Shown here piece after piece: positions 15,808-24,782 of a stretch of 30,529 nucleotides of DNA. The stretch comes from Bacillota bacterium (GTDB taxonomy: Bacteria; Bacillota_A; Clostridia; Lachnospirales; WQUN01). The notes below the pieces were generated by a model, which had not been told where the DNA came from, ran no database searches, and saw nothing but the letters and a program-made list of their open reading frames with translations. A program made the position numbers and the translations under genes. Numbering within the stretch: the stretch's first letter is position 1; the number at the start of each line of letters is the position of its first letter. The stretch is taken from the NCBI GenBank assembly GCA_009786175.1, contig WQTQ01000219.1, positions 1-30,529 of the forward strand, written 5' to 3'.

Positions 15808-16776
15808 GTGTCTGCAAAATCTGATTCCGCGCAAACTCATGTTGCTTTGCATAAGCGGCCATGGTATGTAAGAATGCTGAAGCAGTGGGATTTGCAGCTT
15901 CTTGTAATTCCCGCAATTATCTACATCTTTATTTTTTTCTATGTACCAATGTACGGTATTATTATCGCCTTCCAAGAGTTTAGGTTGGGGGATACTTTTG
16001 GCCTAAGTGAATGGGTAGGGCTGGAGCATTTTAGAGTTTTGTTCAACGACCCATTTTTCCCAAGGATAATGCGCAATAACATGGTAATGGGTGCCTTGCG
16101 TGTTTTCCTTTACTTCCCGTTACCAATACTATTTGCCGTACTTTTGAACGAGCTGCGTAGTGTAAAATTTAAGAAATTTACGCAAACTGTAAGTTACTTG
16201 CCCTTCTTCATAAGCTGGGTAGTAGCGGCTACATTGTTACGGGACTTTTTACATGTAGAGCATGGTGCATTTAACCAATTATTAATGTCCATGCGCATAA
16301 TAAGCGAACCCATGTTCATTTTTGGTGACGGTCGTTATTTCTGGGGCCTATTCTTCATTTCACATGTATGGAAAGAGATTGGTTTTGGCGCAATTATTTA
16401 TGTAGCCGCCATAACCAGTATAGACCAAGAACAGTACGAAGCCGCGTCGATTGACGGCGCAAGCAGGATACAAAAAATGTGGTATATAACTATTGCCGGC
16501 ATAAAGCCTACAATAATAATCCTGTTTATTCTAAATGTCGGCTCATTTATGGTAACGAGTTTTGACCAGATAATGATGTTAACCGATATGATGAATAATT
16601 CATTCCTAAGAGACAGGGCGGATATTTTATCAACTTACGCATTCCGTGTGGGTATTGCCAATCGTCGTTTTAGCTTTGCTTCCGCGGTAAACCTATTCGC
16701 TACACTAATTAACTTTGCAATACTCTTGCTTGCTAACTGGATTGCAAGACGCAAAAGCGAATCCTCGCTATTCTAA
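15808..16776 (+). CDS. CUT1 sugar ABC transporter permease, LplB-like
   Basis: One of the two membrane subunits of a carbohydrate importer. It has a hydrophobic segment soon after the N-terminus (VIPAIIYIFIFFYVPMYGII) and further spans, about six in total. The ATPase-contact EAA loop is seen as EQYEAASIDGASRIQKMWYI. The family is that of LplB/YtcP-linked transporters for complex plant-type oligosaccharides. A GTG start at 15808, giving 322 aa, is chosen because it lies downstream of the promoter, has GGGGTG at 15798-15803, and matches family length; an in-frame extension to 15715 would begin inside the promoter. The second permease begins 18 bp after its stop. Confidence 0.9.
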   Translation: MSAKSDSAQTHVALHKRPWYVRMLKQWDLQLLVIPAIIYIFIFFYVPMYGIIIAFQEFRLGDTFGLSEWVGLEHFRVLFNDPFFPRIMRNNMVMGALRVFLYFPLPILFAVLLNELRSVKFKKFTQTVSYLPFFISWVVAATLLRDFLHVEHGAFNQLLMSMRIISEPMFIFGDGRYFWGLFFISHVWKEIGFGAIIYVAAITSIDQEQYEAASIDGASRIQKMWYITIAGIKPTIIILFILNVGSFMVTSFDQIMMLTDMMNNSFLRDRADILSTYAFRVGIANRRFSFASAVNLFATLINFAILLLANWIARRKSESSLF

Positions 16777-16794
16777 GGAAGGGGCTGATTATTT

Positions 16795-17703
16795 ATGGTA
16801 GGTAAACGTACAATAAGTGACCATATATTGGATGGGGTTATACTCCTGATTATGTTACTGCTAATTGCATCGGTTTTGTATCCACTTCTTAATGCCCTTG
16901 CAATTTCATTAAATCATGCGGAAGATACAGCCCGGGGCGGTATTACATTATGGCCTAGGGTATTTGCTATAGAAAGTTACCGCAGTATTTTTAATAACCC
17001 AATAGTATGGCGTGCGTACGGCGTTACAATATATCGTACGGTGGTTGGTACATTGGGTGCCTTGTTTGCCACAGGTATAATTGCATTTGGCCTCGCCCAT
17101 TCTAATTTGGTTGGACGTAAATTTTATGCATTTTTTTGCTTGATACCAATGTATTTTGGCGGTGGGATGATACCGATGTTCCTATGGATACGCCAGTTAG
17201 GTTTATTTAACAATCCGTTGGTTTTTGTTGTTCCTTTCTTAATTGGTATGTTTAATATAATCTTGATGCGCACATTCTTCCAATCCTTGCCGGATTCTTT
17301 GGAGGAGTCTGCAAAGTTGGACGGGGCAAATTATCTGCAAATTTTCTTTAAAATTATTATCCCTGTTAGTACACCAATTTTTGCAACAATAGCATTATTT
17401 GTTGGTGTGGGTCACTGGAATGATTGGTTTGTTGGCAACGTATATATAACTCGAGCCGAATGGCGTCCAATGCAAAATATATTGCTTAGTGTTATAAATG
17501 AAGCAAGGTTTGCAGAGCAAATGGCTGCATTACAGGCAGAGTTTGGCGGCGCGGCTGCTTTAGGAGGCAGGGGACGCCCAACAAACGTGCGCAGTATAAC
17601 AATGGCAACTATGTTTGTTACTATCGCGCCCGTAATGGTGATTTACCCGTTCTTGCAACGGTATTTTATAAAGGGAATGATGGTAGGCTCCATAAAAGGA
17701 TAG
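16795..17703 (+). CDS. CUT1 sugar ABC transporter permease, YtcP-like
   Basis: The second membrane subunit (302 aa). It has about six hydrophobic spans and the EAA loop LEESAKLDGANYLQIFFKI in the right position. The region before the last span (about residues 240-265) is rich in Ala and Gly and varies among YtcP-type permeases. Start ATG 16795 with AAGGAAGGGG upstream. It lies between the LplB-like permease and the binding-protein gene, the standard order of this transporter group. No ATP-binding subunit gene is present in the cluster; these systems commonly share an MsmX-type ATPase encoded elsewhere. Confidence 0.92.
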   Translation: MVGKRTISDHILDGVILLIMLLLIASVLYPLLNALAISLNHAEDTARGGITLWPRVFAIESYRSIFNNPIVWRAYGVTIYRTVVGTLGALFATGIIAFGLAHSNLVGRKFYAFFCLIPMYFGGGMIPMFLWIRQLGLFNNPLVFVVPFLIGMFNIILMRTFFQSLPDSLEESAKLDGANYLQIFFKIIIPVSTPIFATIALFVGVGHWNDWFVGNVYITRAEWRPMQNILLSVINEARFAEQMAALQAEFGGAAALGGRGRPTNVRSITMATMFVTIAPVMVIYPFLQRYFIKGMMVGSIKG

Positions 17704-17733
17704 CCCCATCCCATAAAACAAGGAGGAAATGTA

Positions 17734-19452
17734 ATGAACAAGAAGTTAGGACTTTTATTGCTGCTTATTGCAATTTTAGCATTGGCTGCAGCATGTGGCA
17801 GAGGCGGCGCAGACGATAGAGACCGCGAAGGCCGCCCGTTTGTAGAATTTAGTTGGTACCACAGCTACGACTGGTTTACCCCGCGCGTATGGGGAAGCGA
17901 CGTGATCAGCAGCCATTGGGGCGAGAAATTTAACATCCATGCCAACACATCAGCACCGGATGCAAACGCAATGGAGGTTTTAAACCTCATGGTTACGGCA
18001 GATGACTTACCGGATGTTATTTGGATGGACAGAAGCCCTCAAATGATTGAAATTGCAAACCTTGGCCTACTATACAGCATAGATGAGCTTATCGCTTTTG
18101 GCTATGACAACTGGTACCACGAAAATGTACCTGCCTCTGCACAAGCTTTTTATGCGGAAGCTACAGGCGGCATAAACTATGTAATCCCTAACTGGGTGCG
18201 TATGGGTACACCGGGTGTATGGGGCGGCGCAACAGGCGGTAACCAAGCTTGGATGTACACTCTTAATGTTTATAATGCTGTTGGTGCACCAACATTTAGA
18301 ACTTTTGAAGACCTGTACGCATATGCAGTTGCTGTACGTGACGCTAACCTTACAAACGCGGAAGGCGCGCCTATAATCCCTGTATTGTTTAACGGCGGCG
18401 GGGGCAATCATGGTGCTCAATTTGTAGGCGGTATCGCTGCATCTTTTGGTTTGACAGCGGATACATGGTTTGGCTGGTGGGCTGTTAAGCAAGACGGCAC
18501 CTATGGAACTGTTTGGGATAACACAGTATGGCGCGCGGCGGTAATGGAAGCAAACCGCTGGCACCGTGAAGGCTTGTTCCCTGCTACGAACATGACAAAC
18601 TCGAATGATCAATTTCTAGAAAACTTTACTGCTGGCCGCGGCGGACTTATTTTCCACGACCATTCAGGTGACAACTCGGATGGTTTCCGTCGCTTGCTAC
18701 GCGAATCCGACCCGGGCAACTCTATCGAAGTTATTTACTACATGGGCCCCAACAGACCACATATTTTCTTGCCTGCAAGAGGTTTAGCGCACGAACAAAT
18801 TCAACACCAAGTACATGGTACACTTGGTTGGAACACATCTTTGATAACAAGACATGCATCCCGCAACTCTAATCCGGGTCGTATCTTCGAACTTTTAACA
18901 TGGATGCTTTCCCCGCTTGGCAGTATAGAAATGATGTTTGGCCCTCAAGGTCATTTGTGGGATGAACTAAACGCACAAGGCTATCCGATTCTTCACACAT
19001 CTCCGGAAGATTTAACAGGCGAGCAAGTTGAAGAGATTGGTCTGTGGCGTTGGGACAGACACGGCCATGCAAACAACGTAGACAACGCGAAATTTGCCGC
19101 CAATGAAATGCTGCCGCCGGAATCTCGTAACTGGGTAGACTATATGCAAGCAACAATATTTACACCAACCCTACGCTTATCCGACGAGTTCCAGCTTATG
19201 AGTCCGCAAATTGATTCGTTGTCACCGTTGGGTATCGCCCGTCAAATGATGTATGACTTTATGCAAGAAATGCTTCCGCAAATAATCCTTGCCTCTTCTT
19301 ACGAAGAAGCACAACGCTTATTTGACCAAGTTCGTGACTTCTTGTACGCAAACGGCATGGCAGAAATCGAAGAAATTTACAACGCAAGATGGCACCACAA
19401 CAAAGCCCTTCAAGGCGGTTCTATCTTTGATTTGACCAATATTCCCAGATAA
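17734..19452 (+). CDS. Sugar-binding lipoprotein of the ABC transporter
   Basis: An extracellular solute-binding lipoprotein of 572 aa, the LipO/YtcQ-like size class that accompanies LplB/YtcP permeases. The signal peptide has a poly-Leu core and ends in LAAAC, with Cys21 as the lipidation site. The mature part is rich in Trp, Tyr and Gly, consistent with sugar stacking (for example DTWFGWWAVKQDGTYG near residues 245-260). RBS AAGGAGG at 17720-17726. It closes the transporter operon and is followed by a terminator. The ligand cannot be predicted; a bulky oligosaccharide is likely from the family. Confidence 0.92.
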   Translation: MNKKLGLLLLLIAILALAAACGRGGADDRDREGRPFVEFSWYHSYDWFTPRVWGSDVISSHWGEKFNIHANTSAPDANAMEVLNLMVTADDLPDVIWMDRSPQMIEIANLGLLYSIDELIAFGYDNWYHENVPASAQAFYAEATGGINYVIPNWVRMGTPGVWGGATGGNQAWMYTLNVYNAVGAPTFRTFEDLYAYAVAVRDANLTNAEGAPIIPVLFNGGGGNHGAQFVGGIAASFGLTADTWFGWWAVKQDGTYGTVWDNTVWRAAVMEANRWHREGLFPATNMTNSNDQFLENFTAGRGGLIFHDHSGDNSDGFRRLLRESDPGNSIEVIYYMGPNRPHIFLPARGLAHEQIQHQVHGTLGWNTSLITRHASRNSNPGRIFELLTWMLSPLGSIEMMFGPQGHLWDELNAQGYPILHTSPEDLTGEQVEEIGLWRWDRHGHANNVDNAKFAANEMLPPESRNWVDYMQATIFTPTLRLSDEFQLMSPQIDSLSPLGIARQMMYDFMQEMLPQIILASSYEEAQRLFDQVRDFLYANGMAEIEEIYNARWHHNKALQGGSIFDLTNIPR

Positions 19453-19472
19453 TTAAATTGACTGGATATTAA

Positions 19473-19505
19473 ACACCACCCGGTTCCGGCCAGGTGGTGT
19501 TTTTG
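19473..19505. terminator. Terminator between the binding-protein gene and the convergent gene
   Basis: ACACCACC (19473-19480) pairs with GGTGGTGT (19493-19500), extended by GG/CC past one mismatch, followed by TTTTT. It ends the plus-strand ABC operon. It lies 10 bp past the end of the convergent minus-strand gene and may act in both directions, although the minus-strand T-tract is short. Confidence 0.8.
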
Positions 19506-19514
19506 TTGCCGTAC

Positions 19515-22433
19515 CTATTCTATCAACCACAAACTCACCGCGTTTTGCATCCTTCTGGCGGCGGTAGGGGCGTCAATTAGCCCACGCAAAAACTGATCTA
19601 ATGTATCTTCCACTAACCGGCCGGGTATCATCGGCCAAAGCATTGCCATGGGTTGTTCATTGTAAGCGGCAATGCGGTCTATGGCCGCTTCAAATTGCCG
19701 GTTGCGGTCACTGCGGTTGCGGAAGTTTTGGAAGCTGGGCAGTGCCACATCGGATCTGGGTGTAGCGTCCGGGCCCGGCGGCGGGCTAACCAGCCTTCTG
19801 TACCAGTTGTAATTTGCGTCTTCAAAATTGCGGAAGGTAGTTTCTCTAAAGGTGGAGCGCAGAATAGACGATGCAAGGGACTGGGCTCCCCAGTCATTGC
19901 GGGACAGCCTTCGGGGTATTAGTCCGCCGGTAAAGCGGCTAATGCCTTCTGCGGCAAAAGTATTCGGGTTTGCGTAGGCGTAAATCAAGTGTTTTGCAAA
20001 TTCCCATGCCAAGGCCCCGTCTGCGCGCCCGGTAATGCAAATGCCGGACCAGGACTGCCTAAATGCCCCCGGGGTGTCTATCAAAAACCTGCCGTTTGTA
20101 TCCGCAAGGGGGATGGAATGTATAAAATACGGCGGCATCACCTCTTCAAAGAAAATTCTGTAATGGGCGATGTTGTTTGTGCCCGCGTAAAATACATAAG
20201 TTTCGCCCATTCTCCGCAGCTGGTGACGGAAGCTGTAGCCCGTCCAAAACGGAGCACAATACACCCTGCAGGGGCACCAGTTAAAATTGTAGCCCATGCG
20301 CCACCAGTCGCTGCCTTGGTCTAAAAACCACCATGGCCGTTCCCACGCCTGGCATTCTATAGCCCATGGGTCACGGATGGCATTAACGCGGCCAATTAGG
20401 TCAAGGTATTCTGCGAAGCGAGGGTCCAAAAGGTTGGAGGTATTGGTGTTAAAGTCTATAAATTCGCCCATGATTGCTTGCAGCGCATTGGTGTAATACG
20501 TAAGACCTGCGCCGTCTGCATAAAGCAAATGGCCAAATTCGTCCGGATAGGTATAGACTAAGTCTAGGTAAAATTCCATCATTTCCACAAGGGTAACGGA
20601 AGATTTATTGGTCCAATGATCCAAAAATTCCGACGGCAGGGCAGCGTTTACACCTACGTAGTTCATGCCAAAACTTGTGGGGAGTACATATAAGTTACTG
20701 TTAATTTCAAATGCTTTTAATGCTTGGGTAAAAAATTCGTCCCGGCTTGTGTTTGGGCAAGCGTCCATTAATGTATAAATATTTTGTAAAAAACCGGAGT
20801 TGGCCAAGGCATGAATATTGTGTTTAAAAGGGTCAAACATAATAATGTCGTTGCTCATGCCTGCCATAAGCTCTAATTGAAAACGCATACCGCGGGTGTC
20901 CATCCCAGCCATGTCCTGCCAGCCGTAGTAATCTATTTCTACATGAAAGTTGTAGGGTATTTCCCGCGCTTGCCAGTCTGCCTGCATTGCTTGGGCGGCC
21001 TGGCGGATAATGCGTACATCCACACAGCGGGCACGTATGGTTAAAGTGCGGCGTGGCTGAATTTCCCACGGTACATACAGTTCAATTTCCGGCCTATACC
21101 TGTTAAACCACGCGGCTGTGGCTGTTTCCATTTGGTTTGCTGCTTCGTGGGCGGGCATATCGGTTTGTAGAAATTGATGAAGCACATCTGTAACCGGGCC
21201 GCTGTATGACATAAAAGCCCCATGGGGCGCAGAAAGCGGCCATGTACTGTATTGCTGCAGACGGGATACAGCTTGTGTAACGGCAGCGGTTTCGTTTTCC
21301 GCCACCAAGGCCGGTAAGTCTTTGTGTAAAAGCAGGCGGTTAAAATCTGCCTGTAAACTTTGCGGCAAATATCTTTGCAAGATTGGTATGTTTGTGCCCA
21401 AATGAATGGTTGTAGTGGCACTTTCTGATATAGCTTGCGCCAAAAATTTCATTACAAGCTGTGGGCAGGCCGCATGGCTTACTACCATTTCCATGCTGTG
21501 GCTGCGGGAAATTAACCTACCGTTTTCGTCTGCCAGTGGTATGTAATTGACAAAAAAAGGCTCGCTAAACTCGAACAGTCCGTAAATACCTGCGGTTCTG
21601 TTATAAACCCGTGAAAATACGTAACGGTCGTGCTTAACTGCCATATCTCTAAAGGTGTGCCGCCAGTCGATAGGCGGTGTATTGAAGCGGCGGTTATCTT
21701 TATAAGCACCGCGGATACTGTCCAATAAACTTAATGTATTGGTAAAGTCGGCGGTACGCGCCGCGAAGTTTATCGTGTAGTTAAGTTCCGGCAAAAATGC
21801 TTCCGTCGCGGTTAAACCGTGGATAAATGAAAACTCTGCCCATTGAAGGTATTGGCTTACTAAGTCCAAGTACAGGTTGGCGATGTCTGTTGGTGCTGCC
21901 CGGTCAAGGGCGGTAAAACGGGACATAAAAGATTGCGGTACGTTGGCGTTTATACCAATAAAATCTATGCTAAAATCTATGGGCAGCATGTACAAACGTC
22001 CGTCTATTTCTATGCTTTCAAGCACATTTGTAAAAAAATCTTCCCGGGTGAAGTAATCTGATTTATCAATTATTGTATAAATGTCTGCCAAAAAGCCTTC
22101 TTCGATGAACCTGTCCAGCATTATATTGTTGCGTACAAAAACGTCCGGGCCAAACCCGGCAGCAAACTGGCTAAGAAGTAATTCCTGCTGAGCGGGCCAT
22201 TCTTCCTGGGGGTAATGTGCAAAATTTACGGGAACATCCCGCTCTTGCTCTTCAAAATACTGCCGTAAAACCCGGGCGGCACCTTGCAGCCGCGGCATTG
22301 TGACAAAAGGGGTGGAAATAGTGAAGGATGTTATGCGCCGGTTGTTGTTCCATTGCACTACGCCATAGACAGACAGGCTTAGGATGGCAACTGCCGTTAC
22401 GGCGGCTGCAATTGTAGAAAATTTGCGCTTCAT
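19515..22433 (-). CDS. Membrane-anchored protein with two solute-binding-like halves
   Basis: A 972-aa protein. Residues about 8-27 form an uncleaved-looking hydrophobic anchor without a lipobox Cys. The rest consists of two homologous halves (about 35-445 and 468-960), each resembling an extracellular solute-binding protein. Shared landmarks: GFLADIYTIID versus GFLQNIYTLMD; EDFFTNVLESIEIDGRLYML versus DEFFTQALKAFEINSNLYVL; IPLADENGRL versus IPLADTNGRF; and DVLHQFLQTDMPAHEAANQM versus DTLDQFLRGLIDAPTAARRM. The second half is longer, with a Trp/Tyr/Cys-rich insertion near residues 705-760. It could be a two-site binding protein for a transporter or a surface sensor; no kinase or ATPase is fused to it. 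Its start lies 2 bp after the stop of the preceding glycosidase-like gene, so the two are translationally linked. Confidence 0.8.
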   Translation of the reverse strand: MKRKFSTIAAAVTAVAILSLSVYGVVQWNNNRRITSFTISTPFVTMPRLQGAARVLRQYFEEQERDVPVNFAHYPQEEWPAQQELLLSQFAAGFGPDVFVRNNIMLDRFIEEGFLADIYTIIDKSDYFTREDFFTNVLESIEIDGRLYMLPIDFSIDFIGINANVPQSFMSRFTALDRAAPTDIANLYLDLVSQYLQWAEFSFIHGLTATEAFLPELNYTINFAARTADFTNTLSLLDSIRGAYKDNRRFNTPPIDWRHTFRDMAVKHDRYVFSRVYNRTAGIYGLFEFSEPFFVNYIPLADENGRLISRSHSMEMVVSHAACPQLVMKFLAQAISESATTTIHLGTNIPILQRYLPQSLQADFNRLLLHKDLPALVAENETAAVTQAVSRLQQYSTWPLSAPHGAFMSYSGPVTDVLHQFLQTDMPAHEAANQMETATAAWFNRYRPEIELYVPWEIQPRRTLTIRARCVDVRIIRQAAQAMQADWQAREIPYNFHVEIDYYGWQDMAGMDTRGMRFQLELMAGMSNDIIMFDPFKHNIHALANSGFLQNIYTLMDACPNTSRDEFFTQALKAFEINSNLYVLPTSFGMNYVGVNAALPSEFLDHWTNKSSVTLVEMMEFYLDLVYTYPDEFGHLLYADGAGLTYYTNALQAIMGEFIDFNTNTSNLLDPRFAEYLDLIGRVNAIRDPWAIECQAWERPWWFLDQGSDWWRMGYNFNWCPCRVYCAPFWTGYSFRHQLRRMGETYVFYAGTNNIAHYRIFFEEVMPPYFIHSIPLADTNGRFLIDTPGAFRQSWSGICITGRADGALAWEFAKHLIYAYANPNTFAAEGISRFTGGLIPRRLSRNDWGAQSLASSILRSTFRETTFRNFEDANYNWYRRLVSPPPGPDATPRSDVALPSFQNFRNRSDRNRQFEAAIDRIAAYNEQPMAMLWPMIPGRLVEDTLDQFLRGLIDAPTAARRMQNAVSLWLIE

Positions 22434-22435
22434 AA

Positions 22436-23335
22436 TTACTCTACCACCGTAAACCTTACCGCCATATATTGCCGGGCGGGTAATTCTACATACAAATTTT
22501 CCATTGCCATTACGCCGCAGTCGGTAATTGTCATATTCCAGGTGTCAATTATATCTACTTTGTAATTGCCTTTAGGCAGGTTGTTTCTTCCCAAATACGG
22601 ATGATCGGAATGGAACGCCCTAAAACGCGGGCGGCTAAAGTCCAGATACGCAATGTATTTCAAGTAGCGGCGGTTGCAGCATTGGTCCATTTTTGCAAAA
22701 CCCCAATGGTCGTAAGCGTAGAATAAAATCAGGTCTGCTTCTACGCCTATGTCTTTTAAGTCCCATATGCATTGCTCTAAATGGGCGTAAAATTTGGGGT
22801 TGGGGCGTGTGTAATCGAAGCCGGTTTCAAGATTGCCCTCGAACGGATACAGCTCAGGTTCGTTCTTGTTAAAGTCGTAATGTTTTGGGAAAACGCACAT
22901 ACGGATTTTTTTGAAGCCCGGGGTTTTCTTTAGGCTTTCAATTGTTTGGCGGCGCAGCTCTGCGGGCTGGTGAACCCAGGCATAGCAAGTGGTGCCCAGC
23001 GGATACAGGGGCGAACCGTCGTCATAGGCGAAGTGCAGACCGCGGGTACGGGCTACGCCATGCTCGCCTTCTTCCGGCGGGGTACATGTGAAGCAGCCGG
23101 TAATGCCGTTAAGCCCCGGTATTTCAGAAAAAATTTCATAGGCCCATTCCCCTTCGCAGTCGGGCATGAAGCGGATTTTGAAAGTGTCGCTGCCGTCGTA
23201 AAAGCCGTAGGATGTCAGTTTGCGGTTGCCCTTTTGGAACACGGCTTTAATTTCCAAATCGAAAGGGTTACGGTTTGTAACAGGTTGTTCTTTAGTAAAT
23301 TCCCACATGCCCCAAAGGGGTATACTTGATTGCAT
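22436..23335 (-). CDS. DUF5060/DUF4038/DUF5605-type glycosidase-like protein with internal deletion
   Basis: Family members (about 500 aa) have an N-terminal beta-sandwich (DUF5060), a TIM-barrel catalytic domain (DUF4038, apiosidase-like) and a C-terminal DUF5605 domain. Here the N-terminal part (WGMWEFTK onward), the first half of the barrel (YPLGTTCYAWVHQ, RMCVFPKHYDFN, EADLILFYAYDHWGFAKM) and the C-terminal part (VDIIDTWNMTITDCG) are clear. After RYLKYI (near nucleotide 22650) the sequence passes straight into AYLDFSRPRFRAF of the C-terminal domain, so roughly 200 residues of the barrel are absent. The frame is open throughout 299 aa. The ATG at 23335 follows GGAGGA; an extension to 23404 is unlikely. 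It is probably inactive as a glycosidase; a retained binding role is possible. Confidence 0.78.
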   Translation of the reverse strand: MQSSIPLWGMWEFTKEQPVTNRNPFDLEIKAVFQKGNRKLTSYGFYDGSDTFKIRFMPDCEGEWAYEIFSEIPGLNGITGCFTCTPPEEGEHGVARTRGLHFAYDDGSPLYPLGTTCYAWVHQPAELRRQTIESLKKTPGFKKIRMCVFPKHYDFNKNEPELYPFEGNLETGFDYTRPNPKFYAHLEQCIWDLKDIGVEADLILFYAYDHWGFAKMDQCCNRRYLKYIAYLDFSRPRFRAFHSDHPYLGRNNLPKGNYKVDIIDTWNMTITDCGVMAMENLYVELPARQYMAVRFTVVE

Positions 23336-23416
23336 AGCCGGTCCTCCTATTTTAGCTTGTAAGTTTTCCTGCTTTAAGCTAACATTTGTGCAAAGTATTT
23401 GCAAGGGTTAAATGTT

Positions 23417-23457
23417 TACCCCCTGATATTACATTGCCAATGTGATATCAGGGGGTA
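23417..23457. repeat. Palindromic intergenic repeat, family A copy 2
   Basis: A 19-bp stem (23417-23435 with 23439-23457, one G-T pair) and a 3-nt loop GCC. It matches the repeat at 106-146 except for a few bases, mostly in the inner stem and loop. It begins 3 bp after the epimerase stop codon on the minus strand. No T-tract follows it in that direction. Confidence 0.85.
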
Positions 23458-23460
23458 AGT

Positions 23461-24660
23461 TTATTTCCGCAGCCTTTTGATAATCTCAATACTCATCCGC
23501 GCGTTGTGATACGGACAGGTGTACCCGTCGCTTTTGTTACGATGGTTTTGCGGCGTACCGTCGTCATTTACCCAGGCGTACCAGCCCCCAAGGCTTCTGT
23601 CGATGAAATACTTATCAATGCATTCAAGGGCGGCCAGCGCAGCGTCCAAAAATTTTTCTTCTTTTGTAAGTTGGTAGGCGTTTAAGAAGCCTACAACGGC
23701 CTCATTTTGTTCCCACCAAGAGAAATTAGCGGAATACCGCCTTTCCCGTGGGTGGTATTCCGTATGCATCCCGCCGTTTGGGGCAATGCCGTCATCATAG
23801 GCGGCACGTGCCATGTTAACGGCTACTTTTCGGGTATCTTCCAGGGCTTCCGGCTCCCCTAAAATTTCCGCTGTCTCGTACAGCAGCCAACTGCCCTCAA
23901 TGTCGTGGCCAAGGGTAAGGTCCGGGGTTATGGGCGTCCAGTCTCTTGCCTGGAAAAGGTAGAAGTGCCAGTTGTCCCGGTTAAGGATTTTGTTCATGAT
24001 AAGATACAGAAGCTCGCGGACCCGGGAACGCAGCTTCTTAGAATCGTCTATACGAAGCAAATTTGTGTACGCTTCCACCATGTGAAGGTGGGTGTTCATG
24101 GTTTTTTGCACCCGTGTGTCGGAAATTAGCATGGTCACATTGGGTGTGTAATGCCACTGACGGGAAGCAGTTTCGTGGTAGCCGCCGTATTGTGCATCCC
24201 ACATATTATCGTCCAGCAATTTCACCGTTTCTTGGGCCAGTTTTTTTGCTTCGCCGCAGTTAAAAACGCGGGCATACTCAGAAAGGCCATAAACCGCAAA
24301 GGCGTTACCGTAGGTGAATTTATGGGTTGCCACCGGTTCGCCTTTATAATTTACCCATGTGTAAAACCCGCCGTACTTTTCGTCATAGAAATAGGTAGTT
24401 ACATACCTGTATGCGCGCTCTGCAAGTTCTTTATATTTTTCATTGCCGGTAGTTTCGTAACAGGCACTGTACGTCCATATCAGCCGGGCATTAAGGACAA
24501 TAAACCTATCTGCGGTTTCGTCCGGCGAATTATCGTATTTTACCGCGCCGTAAAAACCGCCGTTCTTTTCGTCAACGGTGTTCTCCGCCCACCACTTCAT
24601 TAAATTGCCCTCCAGGTCTGCCTTGGCCCAGGATAAGAGTTTGCAGTATTTTTCGTTCAT
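23461..24660 (-). CDS. Cellobiose 2-epimerase-like (AGE family) enzyme
   Basis: Cellobiose 2-epimerases convert the reducing-end glucose of beta-1,4-disaccharides to mannose in the cytoplasm, often feeding a mannosylglucose phosphorylase. This 399-aa protein has the alpha/alpha-barrel repeats of the AGE superfamily. Key residues match the cellobiose epimerase group: His252 and Glu255 in GHDIEGSW, FSWWEQNEAVVGF, and His385 in CPYHNARM near the C-terminus. N-acylglucosamine 2-epimerase is the alternative, but HDIE together with WWEQNEA favours the disaccharide enzyme. There is no signal peptide. RBS AAGGAGG lies upstream of ATG 24660. It is the first gene of the minus-strand group, 125 bp before the glycosidase-like gene, with the family A repeat between them. 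Divergent to the oxidoreductase gene. Confidence 0.87.
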   Translation of the reverse strand: MNEKYCKLLSWAKADLEGNLMKWWAENTVDEKNGGFYGAVKYDNSPDETADRFIVLNARLIWTYSACYETTGNEKYKELAERAYRYVTTYFYDEKYGGFYTWVNYKGEPVATHKFTYGNAFAVYGLSEYARVFNCGEAKKLAQETVKLLDDNMWDAQYGGYHETASRQWHYTPNVTMLISDTRVQKTMNTHLHMVEAYTNLLRIDDSKKLRSRVRELLYLIMNKILNRDNWHFYLFQARDWTPITPDLTLGHDIEGSWLLYETAEILGEPEALEDTRKVAVNMARAAYDDGIAPNGGMHTEYHPRERRYSANFSWWEQNEAVVGFLNAYQLTKEEKFLDAALAALECIDKYFIDRSLGGWYAWVNDDGTPQNHRNKSDGYTCPYHNARMSIEIIKRLRK

Positions 24661-24782
24661 GAGAAAACCTCCTTGTCATGGGTAAGTTGTACCATGATTT
24701 ATACAGTTTGGAAAGATATTTGTTGCATAAATTCATAATGTATTGTACATTTGCATCAGTGTTTGGGGTAGTGCTTACAACT

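Noticed and set aside
24661..24780. Promoters for the epimerase and the divergent oxidoreductase gene
   Set aside because: A TATAAA (minus strand, 24703-24698) and several AT-rich boxes exist, but none has a convincing -35 at 16-18 nt, so I did not annotate them.
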